Below, in pieces: positions 44,716-54,010 of a stretch of DNA of 64,000 nucleotides. Every line of letters begins with the position of its first letter. The stretch's first letter is position 1. The notes under the pieces were generated by a model, which made no database searches, was not told the origin of the DNA, and saw only the letters and a program-made list of their open reading frames with translations. Source of the stretch: Cyanomargarita calcarea GSE-NOS-MK-12-04C (GTDB lineage Bacteria; Cyanobacteriota; Cyanobacteriia; Cyanobacteriales; Nostocaceae); NCBI GenBank assembly GCA_019359595.1, contig JAHHGZ010000009.1, forward strand, positions 1 through 64,000, written 5' to 3'. Both the position numbers and the translations under genes were made by a program.

Positions 44716-44943
44716 ATGGCACACACAATTGTTACAAACGTCTGTGAAGGGGTTGCCGACTGCGTTGATGCTTGTCCAGTAGCTTGCATTCATCCAGGTC
44801 CAAGTAAAAATACTAAAGGAACCGATTGGTATTGGATTGATTTTGCTACCTGTATCGATTGTGGTATATGTCTGCAAGTATGTCCAGTCGAAGGAGCTAT
44901 TGTACCTGAAGAACGCCCCGAATTGCAGAAAACGCCACAATAG
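44716..44943 (+). CDS. Bacterial-type 4Fe-4S ferredoxin
   Basis: 75 aa with two cysteine clusters. CEGVADCVDACPVACIHPGP has its last two cysteines in the C-x3-C-P order. CIDCGICLQVCPVEGA is a full CxxCxxCxxxCP motif. The pattern matches the 7Fe/8Fe small ferredoxins (FdxA/YfhL-like) with an extended loop WYWIDFATC. It is a soluble low-potential electron carrier; the partner is unknown. A good ribosome site precedes the ATG. Confidence 0.88.
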   Translation: MAHTIVTNVCEGVADCVDACPVACIHPGPSKNTKGTDWYWIDFATCIDCGICLQVCPVEGAIVPEERPELQKTPQ

Positions 44944-45164
44944 TCTTGAAGAAGGAAAAAGGAGGAGGAGGTTGATGTATGTGGGTTGAGGCCCCAACTC
45001 AAAACGTCCGATCTATATAAGGTCGGGGTGATGATAAGCCTCCTCCACGAAAGGTGCGCTCTGGGGGGTGGGGTTGGTGGGTGTGCTGCAAGATGTGAGT
45101 TATCAGTCTTGACTAATCACCAATGAATCATAACTATTGACTAATAACTATTGATTATTGAGTA

Positions 45165-45890
45165 ATGAGTAATAAATATTTACTAGAAGTTCAGAACGTC
45201 CACGCTGGTTACATTAAAGACGTAGATATCTTGCAAGGTATAAATTTCTGTGTAGAACCGGGAGAATTGGTAACAGTCATTGGCCCCAATGGTGCCGGTA
45301 AATCCACTTTAGCAAAAACAATTTTTGGGCTCTTGACTCCCCACACAGGCACAATCACCTTTAAAGGTGAAAAGATTGGTGGACTCAAATCAAATCAAAT
45401 TGTACAACGGGGAATGTCCTATGTTCCGCAAATCGTTAATGTCTTCCCCTCCCTGAGCATCGAAGAAAACCTGGAAATGGGTGCGTTTGTGCGGGATGTT
45501 CCTCTCAAACCGCTCAAAGATAAGATATTCGATATGTTTCCCAAATTAAGCGATCGCCGGAAGCAACGAGCGGGTACTCTATCAGGAGGGGAACGTCAAA
45601 TGTTGGCAATGGGTAAGGCTTTGATGTTAGAACCCAGTTTGTTGCTGTTGGATGAGCCTTCTGCTGCACTGTCTCCCATTCTGGTAACACAGGTATTCGA
45701 GCAAATTAAGGTCGTTAACCGTACTGGTACGGCAATTGTACTAGTTGAGCAAAATGCACGGAGAGCTTTGGAAATGGCCCATCGTGGTTATGTACTAGAA
45801 TCTGGTCGTGATGCCATCTCAGGCCCCGGTTTAGAGTTGTTGAACGACCCGAAGGTGGCAGAATTGTATCTCGGTGCAGGGAAGCATTAG
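45165..45890 (+). CDS. livF: LivF/NatE-type ABC transporter ATPase
   Basis: 241 aa. Walker A GPNGAGKSTLAKTI, Q-loop MSYVPQIVNVFPSLSIEENL, signature LSGGERQMLAMGKAL, Walker B LLLLDEPSAALSP, switch His region VLVEQNARRALEMAHRGYVL. The sequence style is that of the second ATPase (LivF) of branched-chain/neutral amino-acid importers, NatE in Nostoc. The permeases, the LivG partner and the binding protein are not in this window, as is common in cyanobacteria where nat genes are scattered. Its 3' end runs directly into an STRR block. Confidence 0.9.
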   Translation: MSNKYLLEVQNVHAGYIKDVDILQGINFCVEPGELVTVIGPNGAGKSTLAKTIFGLLTPHTGTITFKGEKIGGLKSNQIVQRGMSYVPQIVNVFPSLSIEENLEMGAFVRDVPLKPLKDKIFDMFPKLSDRRKQRAGTLSGGERQMLAMGKALMLEPSLLLLDEPSAALSPILVTQVFEQIKVVNRTGTAIVLVEQNARRALEMAHRGYVLESGRDAISGPGLELLNDPKVAELYLGAGKH

Positions 45891-46070
45891 GGGTTAGGAG
45901 TTAGGAGTTAGGAGTTAGGAGTTAGGAGTTGGGAGTTGGGAGTTGGGAGTTGGGAGTTGGGAGTTGGGAGTTAGGGGTTGGGAGTTAGGGGTTAGGAGTT
46001 AGGAGTTAGGAGTTAGGAGTTAGGAGTTAGGAGTTAGGAGTTAGAAGTTAGGAGTTAGGAGTTAGGAGTT
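45891..46070. repeat. STRR block, heptamer AGTTAGG/AGTTGGG
   Basis: About 25 tandem heptamers begin right at the livF stop codon; the TAG stop is part of the first GGGGTTAGGAG unit. Groups of GTTGGGA and GTTAGGA alternate, so the block has been homogenised in patches. Confidence 0.95.
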
Positions 46071-46162
46071 AATGTTAAAAATAGTGGTGTAAATTTTCCT
46101 CTATAAACCTTCACCCAGTAAAGATTTATAGAGTAACTCCCCACCGATTGGGTTAATTAGGA

Positions 46163-46651
46163 TTAGGTGGCATCAACCACCGTCTGGACAGTTGTTGTGT
46201 GTGCTGGTTTTGGAGCAACGTAAGTTAAATTTTGAGTACCAAGTGCAGAAATCCCCATCGATTTTCCACCTAAGAAGTTAAACTTAACAGCCGGGAAATC
46301 TGACGAGTTTTGAACATTTCCACAGACTTTAATGTTAGCAACGTTGCGACCTTTTTTGTCTATAGAATAACTCAAATCCACACGCGCCACAATTTTTTTT
46401 TCCGAGTCTGAAACAAGATAAGCAAAGCGTTTATTCCCTGCGCTATAAGCTGTGCTGGAATACTTTTCCCCGTTTGTTTTTTTCTCTAGAATAGGGACTT
46501 CGCCTAAGTTGCGATATCCAGAGTTTAAACCAGCTATACTACAAGCTTTTGTAGTTTGAGCATCAGCACTTTGAATTTCAAGGTTTGGAGAAAAACCCAA
46601 AGTTAGACCAACTAAGCTTGAGAAAAACACAAACTTACTAATTTTTTTCAC
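46163..46651 (-). CDS. Secreted protein, unknown
   Basis: 162 aa with a clear signal peptide (MKKISKFVFFSSLVGLTLGF, cleavage near SADAQ). The mature part is beta-rich (FAYLVSDSEKKIVARVDLSY, NVANIKVCGNV) with one Cys pair (CSIAG and KVCGN) that could form a disulfide. No family recognised. It lies downstream of a long AT-rich region and is monocistronic. Confidence 0.65.
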   Translation of the reverse strand: MKKISKFVFFSSLVGLTLGFSPNLEIQSADAQTTKACSIAGLNSGYRNLGEVPILEKKTNGEKYSSTAYSAGNKRFAYLVSDSEKKIVARVDLSYSIDKKGRNVANIKVCGNVQNSSDFPAVKFNFLGGKSMGISALGTQNLTYVAPKPAHTTTVQTVVDAT

Positions 46652-47176
46652 TTCACTTGAGCCTCTGTATAAAATATAACTAGGACAATTAGGAAACTGT
46701 TAGACGTGAAAGCCCCACCAGGAGCAACTCCAAAGATTCAACGAGAGATGCGATGTCTCCTTTGACAATCACGGTTTTTGCTTCGTGGAGAAACTGGAAT
46801 GTCCTCAAGGGGTTTACAGAACTAATAGTATTCGACTTTTTCTCAGATTGATTAACAACAAATTAAGGTTTGGTAATCAACATTAAATAGTGTTTAAAAA
46901 TAGAATAAAAACTGCTTTTAAATCTTTATAGAATAAAATCGAATAAACAAGTTATGGCAATTATTCATTAAGCAAAATAAAGAAAGCCGAGTTGTTAATT
47001 TTGGATAAAGTTGAGCTAAAAGGACTTGCTCTTAATTTCTGGAAACATTTCTGCGGAAGTATATTTAAGGTTATTTACAACACAGACTTTAAGTTTTAAA
47101 TGTGATACAGCCTTCTTCATCTGTGACGATTCAGCTTGACTGTCTAGTATCGTATCCCTAAATTAGCCAAAAACCT
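46652..47176. other. AT-rich divergent promoter region
   Basis: No gene, no strong repeats. It separates the secreted protein (leftward) from the CBM20 fusion gene (rightward). Confidence 0.6.
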
Positions 47177-49429
47177 ATGTATCAATTCCAGGTAAGTGCA
47201 TATACGCAAGTTGGTGAATCCATTGCTTTGGTGGGTTCTGCTCCCGAATTAGGATTGTGGGACATCACTAAATGTGTTCATCTGCGCACAAGTGGCGATC
47301 GCTATCCTTTATGGTGGACAGACACAGAAATCGACATTCAGCCATCTTTGGAGTCAGACGAGCGCCAGAGAGTTGAATATAAATATGTACGTCTTGATGC
47401 AAAAGGTCGTGGGCGATGGGAAGCTCTGGGTGCAAACCGTTGGGTACCGATCAACCCTGACGAGCAGTCTGGTACTATTATTGTGGATGATGGCGCATTT
47501 GGTTATTTGCAGCCTTATCCGTTCGGATACATTCAAGAGCCTGCTGTCACGATACCCTTGCCATTTGAACCTGAAGGGCTAAAAATCGTAGTCATTGGCA
47601 GTTCTGTTGCCTTAGGTCATAAAGCCTGGTTATTGAAAGGTTGGGTGTGGCTATTGGCACAAGCTTTGCAGCAAAAATATGGGCACAAACTCGTAAATGT
47701 ATCCGAGGTAGGGGCAAATGTCAGCAGAACGATCGCCCGATTTGGTGCAGTAATCACAAAAGAAAAACCAGATATCGTGATTATTGCCTTGTCGTTGGGT
47801 AACGAAGGTTTAGCCTACTGTCCCCCTCACGAACGGCGGGCAATACAGCGGCGGTTTGAAAGTGGCTTGCTTTCTCTGGTGAAAATGACACGGGCACTGG
47901 GCGCACGTCCGATACTGGGTGGGGTCTATCCCAATGGCGACTATTCCCCTGAGCATCACTGGCTGCTTCTTGAGACACACAAACGGATGTTGGATTGGGG
48001 TGTTCCGGTTTTGGATTGGTTGGCAACATTAGATAATGGACAGGGACGCTGGCTTTCGAGGACATCCTTCGACCCAGCACACCCCAACACTATTGGTCAC
48101 CGTCTCATGTATCAGGCAATTGACCTGAGTCTGTTCCAAATCAACAAAGACGAATTAGCAAAAGAAAAACAACGCTCAAAGCAGCCCAATGAAATCCCCA
48201 TCTACCTTGACAATGCAGGCTTCTATATCTCTGCCTGTATCGAAGAGAAGCGTTTGCGGATTAGCAATCCATCAAAATACAGCTACACTATTGCTCCCTA
48301 TTGGCAAGAACTACAAACTGGACTGCAAAGTAAAGCAGGATTGATTCCAGGCATTTATATTACGAAAAATGCCCAGAAAGGAATACTCCCCTTCTTTGCC
48401 GTGCAAAAGGATGGCAGGATCGCCACGACGGTAAACATCCCCCCTGATGCTGACCTGGAATACAGTGCCGCCTTCAATCTCTTTGCGCCGAACAACTCAC
48501 AAATTTTGTTCTATGATGGGCATCTAGGGATTTTGCAAAAAGACGAACGCCACCTCTGGGTGATTAACGAATCAGACAACGAGTACAACATCCAGCCGAT
48601 GTGGCAGGAGGTACGCAAGGCACTAAAAGCCATGCCATCAGGTGTATATGAAGATCCGCTTCATCCCGATGCACCTTTTCGCACCATGATGATTGGTAAC
48701 GACGGGTTGGAAAGTCGGGTTAAACTACCACCCCAGTCTGCTGTGCTGTTCCAATATCAGTGTAAATTATCAGATATCAATCGTGTGGGGATCATTCCCC
48801 TTGGCGATCGCTGTGCTGTCCGGATGATGCTGTATAAAATGGAGTACGACGGACCCGCCTTTCCCTTTGATCTGACACGCACTACCAATATTGCAGATAT
48901 CGCGGATATGATCGAAAGCCATTTTTATGATATGTGGAACCCTGCCTTCCTGCATTACAATCTAGACGCAGGCAGAATCTACCACAGTAAGTGGGCGGGT
49001 CTGTCCTTTGCCCATGAAGTTGAGGACACAGATGACCCCACGGGCGATATGTCTCCCGTCCATGAACGGATGCGCGTTCGCTACACGGCACGCTCCCAAA
49101 GGTTTTGGTACACAATCTTGAACTGCGACAAGGTGCTTTTCGTCCGCACAGGTATTAGCGATCGCGGTGGCGTGATTGACCTGGTTAACAAGCTGGAAAA
49201 ACAATGCCAGGGGAAGCCATTTCACCTGTTGCTCCTTTCTCCCCAAGCTTCTGATGAGTTCTCAAACCTCCCTAATGTGCTGCATTACAATGTCGAGTTT
49301 AATCCCGATCGCATGTATGACGATTTGGGACACTGGATGTACTGTACAGAGGTGATGCGAGGAATTCTGGAATCCCTTGGTGTGTCTAGCAAAAACCTCT
49401 TCTGGTGCCCGCCAAATCCGCATAAATGA
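47177..49429 (+). CDS. CBM20 - SGNH hydrolase - DUF1796 three-domain protein
   Basis: 750 aa. Residues 1-115 are a starch-binding CBM20 module (FQVSAYTQVGESIALVGSAP, LGLWD, then VEYKYVRLD). Residues 135-320 form an SGNH/GDSL hydrolase: IVVIGSSVALGHKAW (Ser block), GANVSRT, ALSLGNEG (Asn) and the final DPAHPNTIGH with the Asp-His pair. Residues 345-525 hold two beta-rich repeats with W-Q-E. From about 530 a DUF1796 papain-like domain starts at GIIPLGDRCAVRMMLYKMEY with FPFDLTR and ERMRVRYTARSQRFW. No signal peptide, so it is cytoplasmic. Deacylation of glycogen-bound material is a guess. The combination is not one I know. Confidence 0.82.
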   Translation: MYQFQVSAYTQVGESIALVGSAPELGLWDITKCVHLRTSGDRYPLWWTDTEIDIQPSLESDERQRVEYKYVRLDAKGRGRWEALGANRWVPINPDEQSGTIIVDDGAFGYLQPYPFGYIQEPAVTIPLPFEPEGLKIVVIGSSVALGHKAWLLKGWVWLLAQALQQKYGHKLVNVSEVGANVSRTIARFGAVITKEKPDIVIIALSLGNEGLAYCPPHERRAIQRRFESGLLSLVKMTRALGARPILGGVYPNGDYSPEHHWLLLETHKRMLDWGVPVLDWLATLDNGQGRWLSRTSFDPAHPNTIGHRLMYQAIDLSLFQINKDELAKEKQRSKQPNEIPIYLDNAGFYISACIEEKRLRISNPSKYSYTIAPYWQELQTGLQSKAGLIPGIYITKNAQKGILPFFAVQKDGRIATTVNIPPDADLEYSAAFNLFAPNNSQILFYDGHLGILQKDERHLWVINESDNEYNIQPMWQEVRKALKAMPSGVYEDPLHPDAPFRTMMIGNDGLESRVKLPPQSAVLFQYQCKLSDINRVGIIPLGDRCAVRMMLYKMEYDGPAFPFDLTRTTNIADIADMIESHFYDMWNPAFLHYNLDAGRIYHSKWAGLSFAHEVEDTDDPTGDMSPVHERMRVRYTARSQRFWYTILNCDKVLFVRTGISDRGGVIDLVNKLEKQCQGKPFHLLLLSPQASDEFSNLPNVLHYNVEFNPDRMYDDLGHWMYCTEVMRGILESLGVSSKNLFWCPPNPHK

Positions 49430-49462
49430 AGGAAGAAGGAAGAAGGAAGAAGGAAGAAGGAA
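49428..49462. repeat. Heptamer run GAAGGAA
   Basis: Five tandem copies of GAAGGAA start right at the stop codon (TGAAGGAAGAAGG) of the fusion gene. Confidence 0.9.
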
Positions 49463-49512
49463 CAGAGGTTTTAATCCACAGATATAAACCTCCTCCTTCA
49501 TTGCTAACTGCT

Positions 49513-51009
49513 CTACGATGAAGATGAGCGAAATAGCTCAACCACTGTTGGCTTAGTCACTTTCCCCATAGCGTTGCGCGGTAATTCTTCAACTGTCAGA
49601 ATTCGGGTTGGGATCTTATAAACTGCCAATTGCTCTTTTGCCCAATTCCTAAAAAATTCTAATGTCAACTGGCATTGTGGTTGCAATACTAAAGCAGCAC
49701 AGACCCGCTCACCCCACTCTAGATCGGCAACTCCAACCACTGCACATTCCTGAATATCTGGATGCTTTAGCAACACTTCTTCAATTTCTAGAGCGGAAAC
49801 TTTATAGCCTCCCGTTTTGATGATATCCACGCTCATTCGTCCGAAAATACGGTAGTTGCCGTTCTCGACTACAGCGAGATCTCCAGTACAAAACCAGCCA
49901 TCTCTAAAAGCTTTTGCAGTTGCTTGAGGGTTTTGCCAATATTCTAAAAACACTGTGGGGCCTTTGACTTGAATTTCTCCTGGTGTTCCTGGTGGGACTA
50001 ACTCTCCACTCTCATCCACTAATCTTACTTCCACAAACGGCAAAGGCTGACCCACATATCCTGGGTCCCGTTGACCGTGTAAAGGGTTCGATAGTGCCAT
50101 GCCAATTTCCGTCATCCCATAGCGCTCAAGCATCCAATGGCTGCTGATGGTTTGCCACTTTTCTAAAACTTGAACTGGTAAGGCTGCTGAACCAGAAACC
50201 ATTAGGCGCATTTTGGCACAACCTGCTGTCATGCTTTTTTGGCGTTCGCTAGAAGCAGTTTCCCAAGCAGCAATCAACTTTACATAAATTGTCGGTACTG
50301 CCATAAATAGGGTTAAGTCACCGTCACAAATTCGGTTCCAAGTGGTTTCGGCATCAAATTTGCTCAAGATGTGGCACTCCGCCCCAGCCCATAAAGCACA
50401 AGTCAAGACATTGACAATTCCATGAATATGATGTAATGGTAGTATATGCAAAATGCTATCGCTAGATGTCCATTCCCAAGCGGTGATTAAGCTACTCACT
50501 TGAGCTTGAATATTGTTATGGGTCGTAACCACACCCTTCGGTTTACCTGTTGTACCGCTTGTGTAGAGAATTAAGGCACGTCTAGTGATATCTACGAATG
50601 GAAGGCGACCAACACTTACTGGGAGCGTTTCTGAGGTGAGGATAAATCGCAAATTTTGTTCAGTAGCGATCGGGCGCAGTATAGCCTCAAAATTGGGATG
50701 GGCAATGATAATCGATGCTTCTGAATTTGCAATCACATACTCCAATTCTGGTCGCGGGTGGGAAATACACAGAGGTACGGCTATTCCCCCAGCGTGCCAA
50801 ATCCCCCACTGAGTAGCTACATACTCAAACCCAGGCGGGATGAGAAATGCAACTCGTTGCTCCTGTAAATCTTCTGCATCCTGAAGAAGATTTGTTGCTA
50901 TTTGGCTGGAGGTGTGCAGCAAATCCCGATAGGTAAATGCTCCGTCAGCTGTAACAATTGCTATTTTCTCGTTATGTTCTTGGGCATGAGTAATCAAAGG
51001 GAGATTCAC
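49513..51009 (-). CDS. Acyl-CoA synthetase of the malonyl-CoA synthetase (MatB/ACSF3) type
   Basis: 498 aa, ANL superfamily. The P-loop is ALILYTSGTTGKPKGVVTTH. The middle motif is ILPLHHIHGIVNVL. Adenylation motifs are ERYGMTEIGMALSNPL and WFCTGDLAVV. The hinge is FGRMSVDIIKTGGYKVSALE, a hallmark of MatB/ACSF3 proteins that activate malonate or methylmalonate. The catalytic Lys is in NAMGKVTKP. The reaction is carboxylate + ATP + CoA to acyl-CoA. It may salvage malonate. Monocistronic, with promoter region at 51010 onwards. Confidence 0.88.
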   Translation of the reverse strand: MNLPLITHAQEHNEKIAIVTADGAFTYRDLLHTSSQIATNLLQDAEDLQEQRVAFLIPPGFEYVATQWGIWHAGGIAVPLCISHPRPELEYVIANSEASIIIAHPNFEAILRPIATEQNLRFILTSETLPVSVGRLPFVDITRRALILYTSGTTGKPKGVVTTHNNIQAQVSSLITAWEWTSSDSILHILPLHHIHGIVNVLTCALWAGAECHILSKFDAETTWNRICDGDLTLFMAVPTIYVKLIAAWETASSERQKSMTAGCAKMRLMVSGSAALPVQVLEKWQTISSHWMLERYGMTEIGMALSNPLHGQRDPGYVGQPLPFVEVRLVDESGELVPPGTPGEIQVKGPTVFLEYWQNPQATAKAFRDGWFCTGDLAVVENGNYRIFGRMSVDIIKTGGYKVSALEIEEVLLKHPDIQECAVVGVADLEWGERVCAALVLQPQCQLTLEFFRNWAKEQLAVYKIPTRILTVEELPRNAMGKVTKPTVVELFRSSSS

Positions 51010-51221
51010 TTTTCTTTACCAATTTCTGGTTGATTCAGTCTAGTTACTGAAAGCATATAGCAATCTCAAATGATTTTTTGAACTTCCGTAATTGTATCGC
51101 AATTACCTGCCCAGGCTTAACGCGATCGCCTCGCTTGACAAGTAGTTGAGCAATCCGGTCGTTATGGGGCAGATACTTGTACCACCTCTGATAAAGGTTC
51201 TAGCCGTCCTAAAGCTATACC

Positions 51222-51334
51222 ACTAGTACTTCATGTCATTAATTTTGATGGATGTAGAGACGCAAAATTTCGGCTCTCTATAAGGTTTTCAACACCCAAC
51301 CAACCCCTCAGAACTAATGACATGAAGTACTAGT
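51222..51334. mobile_element. MITE with perfect 20-bp inverted ends
   Basis: Left ACTAGTACTTCATGTCATTA, right exact complement at 51315-51334. 113 bp, no coding capacity. The ends match those of the element at 5681-6009. It abuts the next element. Positions 51010-51221 hold the ligase promoter and nothing else recognised. Confidence 0.85.
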
Positions 51335-51486
51335 ACCCCACCACATTAATTTTGAGGGGTAAGAGATTGAACCGCGTAGGCGAAGCCAGCCGTCTCGGCT
51401 TAGACAAAGAAGGACGCGAAGGAAGAGGAAGAGAAGAGAAATTCCAAGAAGTTTCACCCCTCAAAGTTGATGTGACAGTCTACTAG
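51330..51486. mobile_element. Second, related MITE sharing the CTAGTA end
   Basis: Left CTAGTACCCCACCACATTAA, right complement CTAGTAGACTGTCACATCAA, both continuing TTTGAGGGGT. The interior includes one arm of the 5794-5970 hairpin (starting GAACCGCGTAGGCG). It ends exactly where a MATE-transporter relic begins. Confidence 0.75.
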
Positions 51487-51615
51487 TAGAATTGAGCAAC
51501 ATTTGAAAAGTTAATGCAGCCAACCCTCCCGCAGCTAAAGTTTCCTGTCCCAATCTGCCCATCATAATTGTGTCTACAAAACCCGTTGCAGATTGAGCAA
51601 CTTGGGCCAAGGTCG
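51487..51615 (-). pseudogene. MATE efflux transporter fragment
   Basis: The minus strand reads LAQVAQSATGFVDTIMMGRL, then GQETLAAGGLAALTFQMLL, the first transmembrane region of a MATE-family drug/sodium antiporter. There is no start codon context and no continuation; the MITE cuts it at its 3' side. Only about 40 of 450 residues remain. Confidence 0.75.
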
Positions 51616-51798
51616 AGCTGGTTGATAGATGGTACCCATCAAGTAAAACTTGTTCAAGCTGCGGTCATATTCAACCGATGCCCCTATCCGAGCGTGTTTA
51701 TCGATGTAGTAATTGCGGTTATACCTGTGACCGAGATCAAAAGGTTGCCTAATATGCTAGATTTAAACAGATAAGTGTATGCGAGCGTAAATAGCTCT

Positions 51799-52053
51799 AT
51801 GGCTATTATTGTTACCCTTAATCCAGAATTAGAAGCTTTACTGCGTAGCAAAGCAGCGCAACAGGGTCAAGATGTTAATTTGGTAGCATCTGAATTACTA
51901 GCCAGTGTATTAGAGTTGGAAGCACAAGAAACGCAAGAAACGATACAGGGAATTCAGCAAGGTTTAGATAATTTTGAAGCAGGTAGGTTTCGTTCTTTTG
52001 ATGAGTTTGCCTTAGAGCAGCGTCGTAAATACAATCTACCAGCCGATTCATGA
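51799..52053 (+). CDS. Antitoxin of a ParDE/RelBE-type module
   Basis: 84 aa from the ATG giving MAIIVTLNPELEALLRSKAA; an upstream ATG at 51775 is less likely. The layout is LNPELEALLRSKAAQQGQDV, a ribbon-helix-helix-like N-terminus, then an acidic helix (ELEAQETQETIQGIQQGLDN) and the C-terminal SFDEFALEQRRKY. It overlaps the toxin start by 4 bp (ATGA). Probably represses its own promoter. Confidence 0.82.
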   Translation: MAIIVTLNPELEALLRSKAAQQGQDVNLVASELLASVLELEAQETQETIQGIQQGLDNFEAGRFRSFDEFALEQRRKYNLPADS

Positions 52054-52385
52054 AGTATTGTGTCGAAATTTCTAGTGTGGCAGAGGCTGATGCAGACAAT
52101 GCCTTCTTAAGATTGTCTCAAATCACATCTCCGACAACAGCGAGTCAGTGGTATGCAGGATTGTTACAGGCAATTGAGTCTTTATCGCAAATGCCGAAAC
52201 GTTGTTCTATAGCACGAGAGAATGAGTTTTTCAGCCAGGAAATTAGACAACTACTTTATGGAAGAGGGCGCAATTTATACCGTATCCTCTTCACTATTAT
52301 TGAGGAACGAGAAGTTTCTACAGTTCGTATTTTACACATTAGGCACGCTACACAGCAAACTCTGGGTGAAGAGCCAGAATTATAA
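52050..52385 (+). CDS. RelE/ParE-family toxin
   Basis: 111 aa, full length: EISSVAEADADNAFLRLSQI, WYAGLLQAIESLSQMPKRC, and the C-terminal strand region RQLLYGRGRNLYRILFTIIE followed by VRILHIRHATQ, the conserved end of ParE/RelE toxins. Unlike the truncated copy at 26552 this one keeps the Arg/His-rich tail. The target (gyrase or mRNA on the ribosome) cannot be told from sequence. Confidence 0.88.
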   Translation: MKYCVEISSVAEADADNAFLRLSQITSPTTASQWYAGLLQAIESLSQMPKRCSIARENEFFSQEIRQLLYGRGRNLYRILFTIIEEREVSTVRILHIRHATQQTLGEEPEL

Positions 52386-52410
52386 TGCAATTGGTTTAGA
52401 GAACTTTTAA

Positions 52411-52542
52411 TTCAGTTCCATAATCAAAGCGTTTATTAATCGATGCCCAAACGCTGATGCATTCAAACGTGCCGAAGAAATAGCTAAATCTCAAAGATTG
52501 GGAGTGTGGGGGGATTCCTTAAGTATCCCCCCTTGGAAATGA
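52411..52542 (+). pseudogene. Thermonuclease (SNase) C-terminal fragment
   Basis: The frame reads AFINRCPNADAFKRAEEIAK then SQRLGVWGDSL and stops at 52542. This is the closing helix of staphylococcal-nuclease-like proteins (RAEAEAKxxRxGVW). The catalytic part is missing. Confidence 0.72.
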
Positions 52543-52566
52543 AGAAAGCAACATCGGTAGTTTTTA

Positions 52567-52844
52567 GGTCATAGAAAATGCGGTGCAGTTATCCAAGCAA
52601 TTAATAACGAACCACTCCCAGGAAAAATGGGTTTAGCTATTGAGGGAATCAAACCAGCCGGAAAAATAGTTAATTTAACTACTGGTGATATCCGGGAAGA
52701 TACTGTTATAGCCAACATTCAATATCAAACTGCAAAATTGCTGCAATCTGCTGTATATTGGCAAAATTGATTGGCGAAAATAAACTCAAAATCGTTGGCG
52801 CTCTTTACAATATTGATACCGGAATAGTAACTATTGTTACTTGA
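52567..52844 (+). pseudogene. Beta-carbonic anhydrase fragment, paralog of the next gene
   Basis: Begins in mid-domain at GHRKCGAVIQAINNEPLPGK and continues to EDTVIANIQYQTAKLLQ, then hits a frameshift/stop; the end (KLKIVGALYNIDTG) is in another frame. It aligns to the C-terminal 100 residues of the intact carbonic anhydrase 300 bp downstream (GHARCGAVTAAVKGDPLPG). A decayed tandem duplicate. Confidence 0.85.
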
Positions 52845-53143
52845 TATAAATTTTTAATTTATAGATTTTAATCTATACTAACCATTACTATAATTGCAAA
52901 ACATTTTGTTACATAAAGTCCAAGTAATTAGCCACAAGCCTGATTATGAAGTTATAAATATCTTCCAAAGTAAAGACTTCATTTTTGTTACTTAATTCTG
53001 GTATATTTCAAATAATAAGAAAGCTGTTTTCATCCTAAGTCACAATTCCATCTAGCGCCCAAATTGAAGTTAGGTAGCTTATTTTTGGTTGGGGTAGTAA
53101 ATTATTTGTCTGAAGCAGCTGAGTCTAAAATTGAGGAGCATTC

Positions 53144-53881
53144 ATGAGTCACATTAATGGATTTGTTGGGCGTCGTAATTTGTTAAAATTAATTGGTGTG
53201 GGAAGTGCGGGTATTGCCGCTAGTACGGCTGTGAGTAGTGTATGGAATCAAGAAGAAGCAGTTGCTCAACAACCAGCTAGAACATTAGAAAAGAAACCTC
53301 AACCAGTTAATCCTCAAGCCGCATTACAGCAATTAATCGAAGGCAACAAGCGGTTTGTTGCCGGTAAAGGTTTGCGTCCCAATCAATCACGGTTGCGTTT
53401 GCAAGAAACTGCGATCGATCAATATCCTTTTGCTGCTATATTGGGTTGCGCAGATTCACGAGTTCCTTCAGAAATTATTTTCGACCAAGGACTTGGGGAC
53501 TTGTTTGTCGTTAGAGTCGCTGGGAATGTTGCTTCCCAAACGGTTATCGGTAGTTTAGAATTTGCTACAGCCGTATTAGGTGCCCAATTAATAATGGTTT
53601 TGGGACATGCAAGATGCGGTGCAGTCACAGCAGCGGTTAAAGGTGACCCACTTCCTGGTAGAATTGGAATATTCGTTGAAGAAATCAAACCAGCCGTAGA
53701 AAGAGTAAGAAACAAGACCGGCAACATGGAAGAAAATTCCATCATTGCCAATGTCCAATATCAGGCAGAAAAATTGGGAGATAGCTCCACAATTTTGGGA
53801 GGTTTAATCAAGTCCGGCAAACTGAAAATTGTTGGTGGCCGTTATGACCTTGCTACTGGCAAAGTCACGATGTTAGCTTAA
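53144..53881 (+). CDS. Beta-class carbonic anhydrase with Tat signal
   Basis: 245 aa. The N-terminus GRRNLLKLIGVGSAGIAAST is a twin-arginine export signal, so the enzyme acts outside the cytoplasmic membrane. Zinc and active-site residues are all present: AAILGCADSRVPSE (Cys, Asp-Arg dyad) and VLGHARCGAVTAA (His, Cys). It interconverts CO2 and bicarbonate. Location and architecture match the EcaB-type periplasmic/luminal enzymes of cyanobacteria, probably helping to limit CO2 leakage. A decayed duplicate lies just upstream. Confidence 0.93.
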   Translation: MSHINGFVGRRNLLKLIGVGSAGIAASTAVSSVWNQEEAVAQQPARTLEKKPQPVNPQAALQQLIEGNKRFVAGKGLRPNQSRLRLQETAIDQYPFAAILGCADSRVPSEIIFDQGLGDLFVVRVAGNVASQTVIGSLEFATAVLGAQLIMVLGHARCGAVTAAVKGDPLPGRIGIFVEEIKPAVERVRNKTGNMEENSIIANVQYQAEKLGDSSTILGGLIKSGKLKIVGGRYDLATGKVTMLA

Positions 53882-54010
53882 TTTGTGAATAAATATTAAG
53901 TTTTTCTGCTTTTGTCCTGAAGTGAATTACATTTTACTAGCTTCAGGATAATTAACCGCAGATGTAGACACGGAGTGGCTTCCCGTAGGGTACACGGATG
54001 GACACGGATG

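Noticed and set aside
44372-44782. 136-aa plus-strand ORF
   Set aside because: It begins antisense to Uma2 and runs into the ferredoxin out of frame; only a short middle part is protein-like and is mentioned as a possible scrap.
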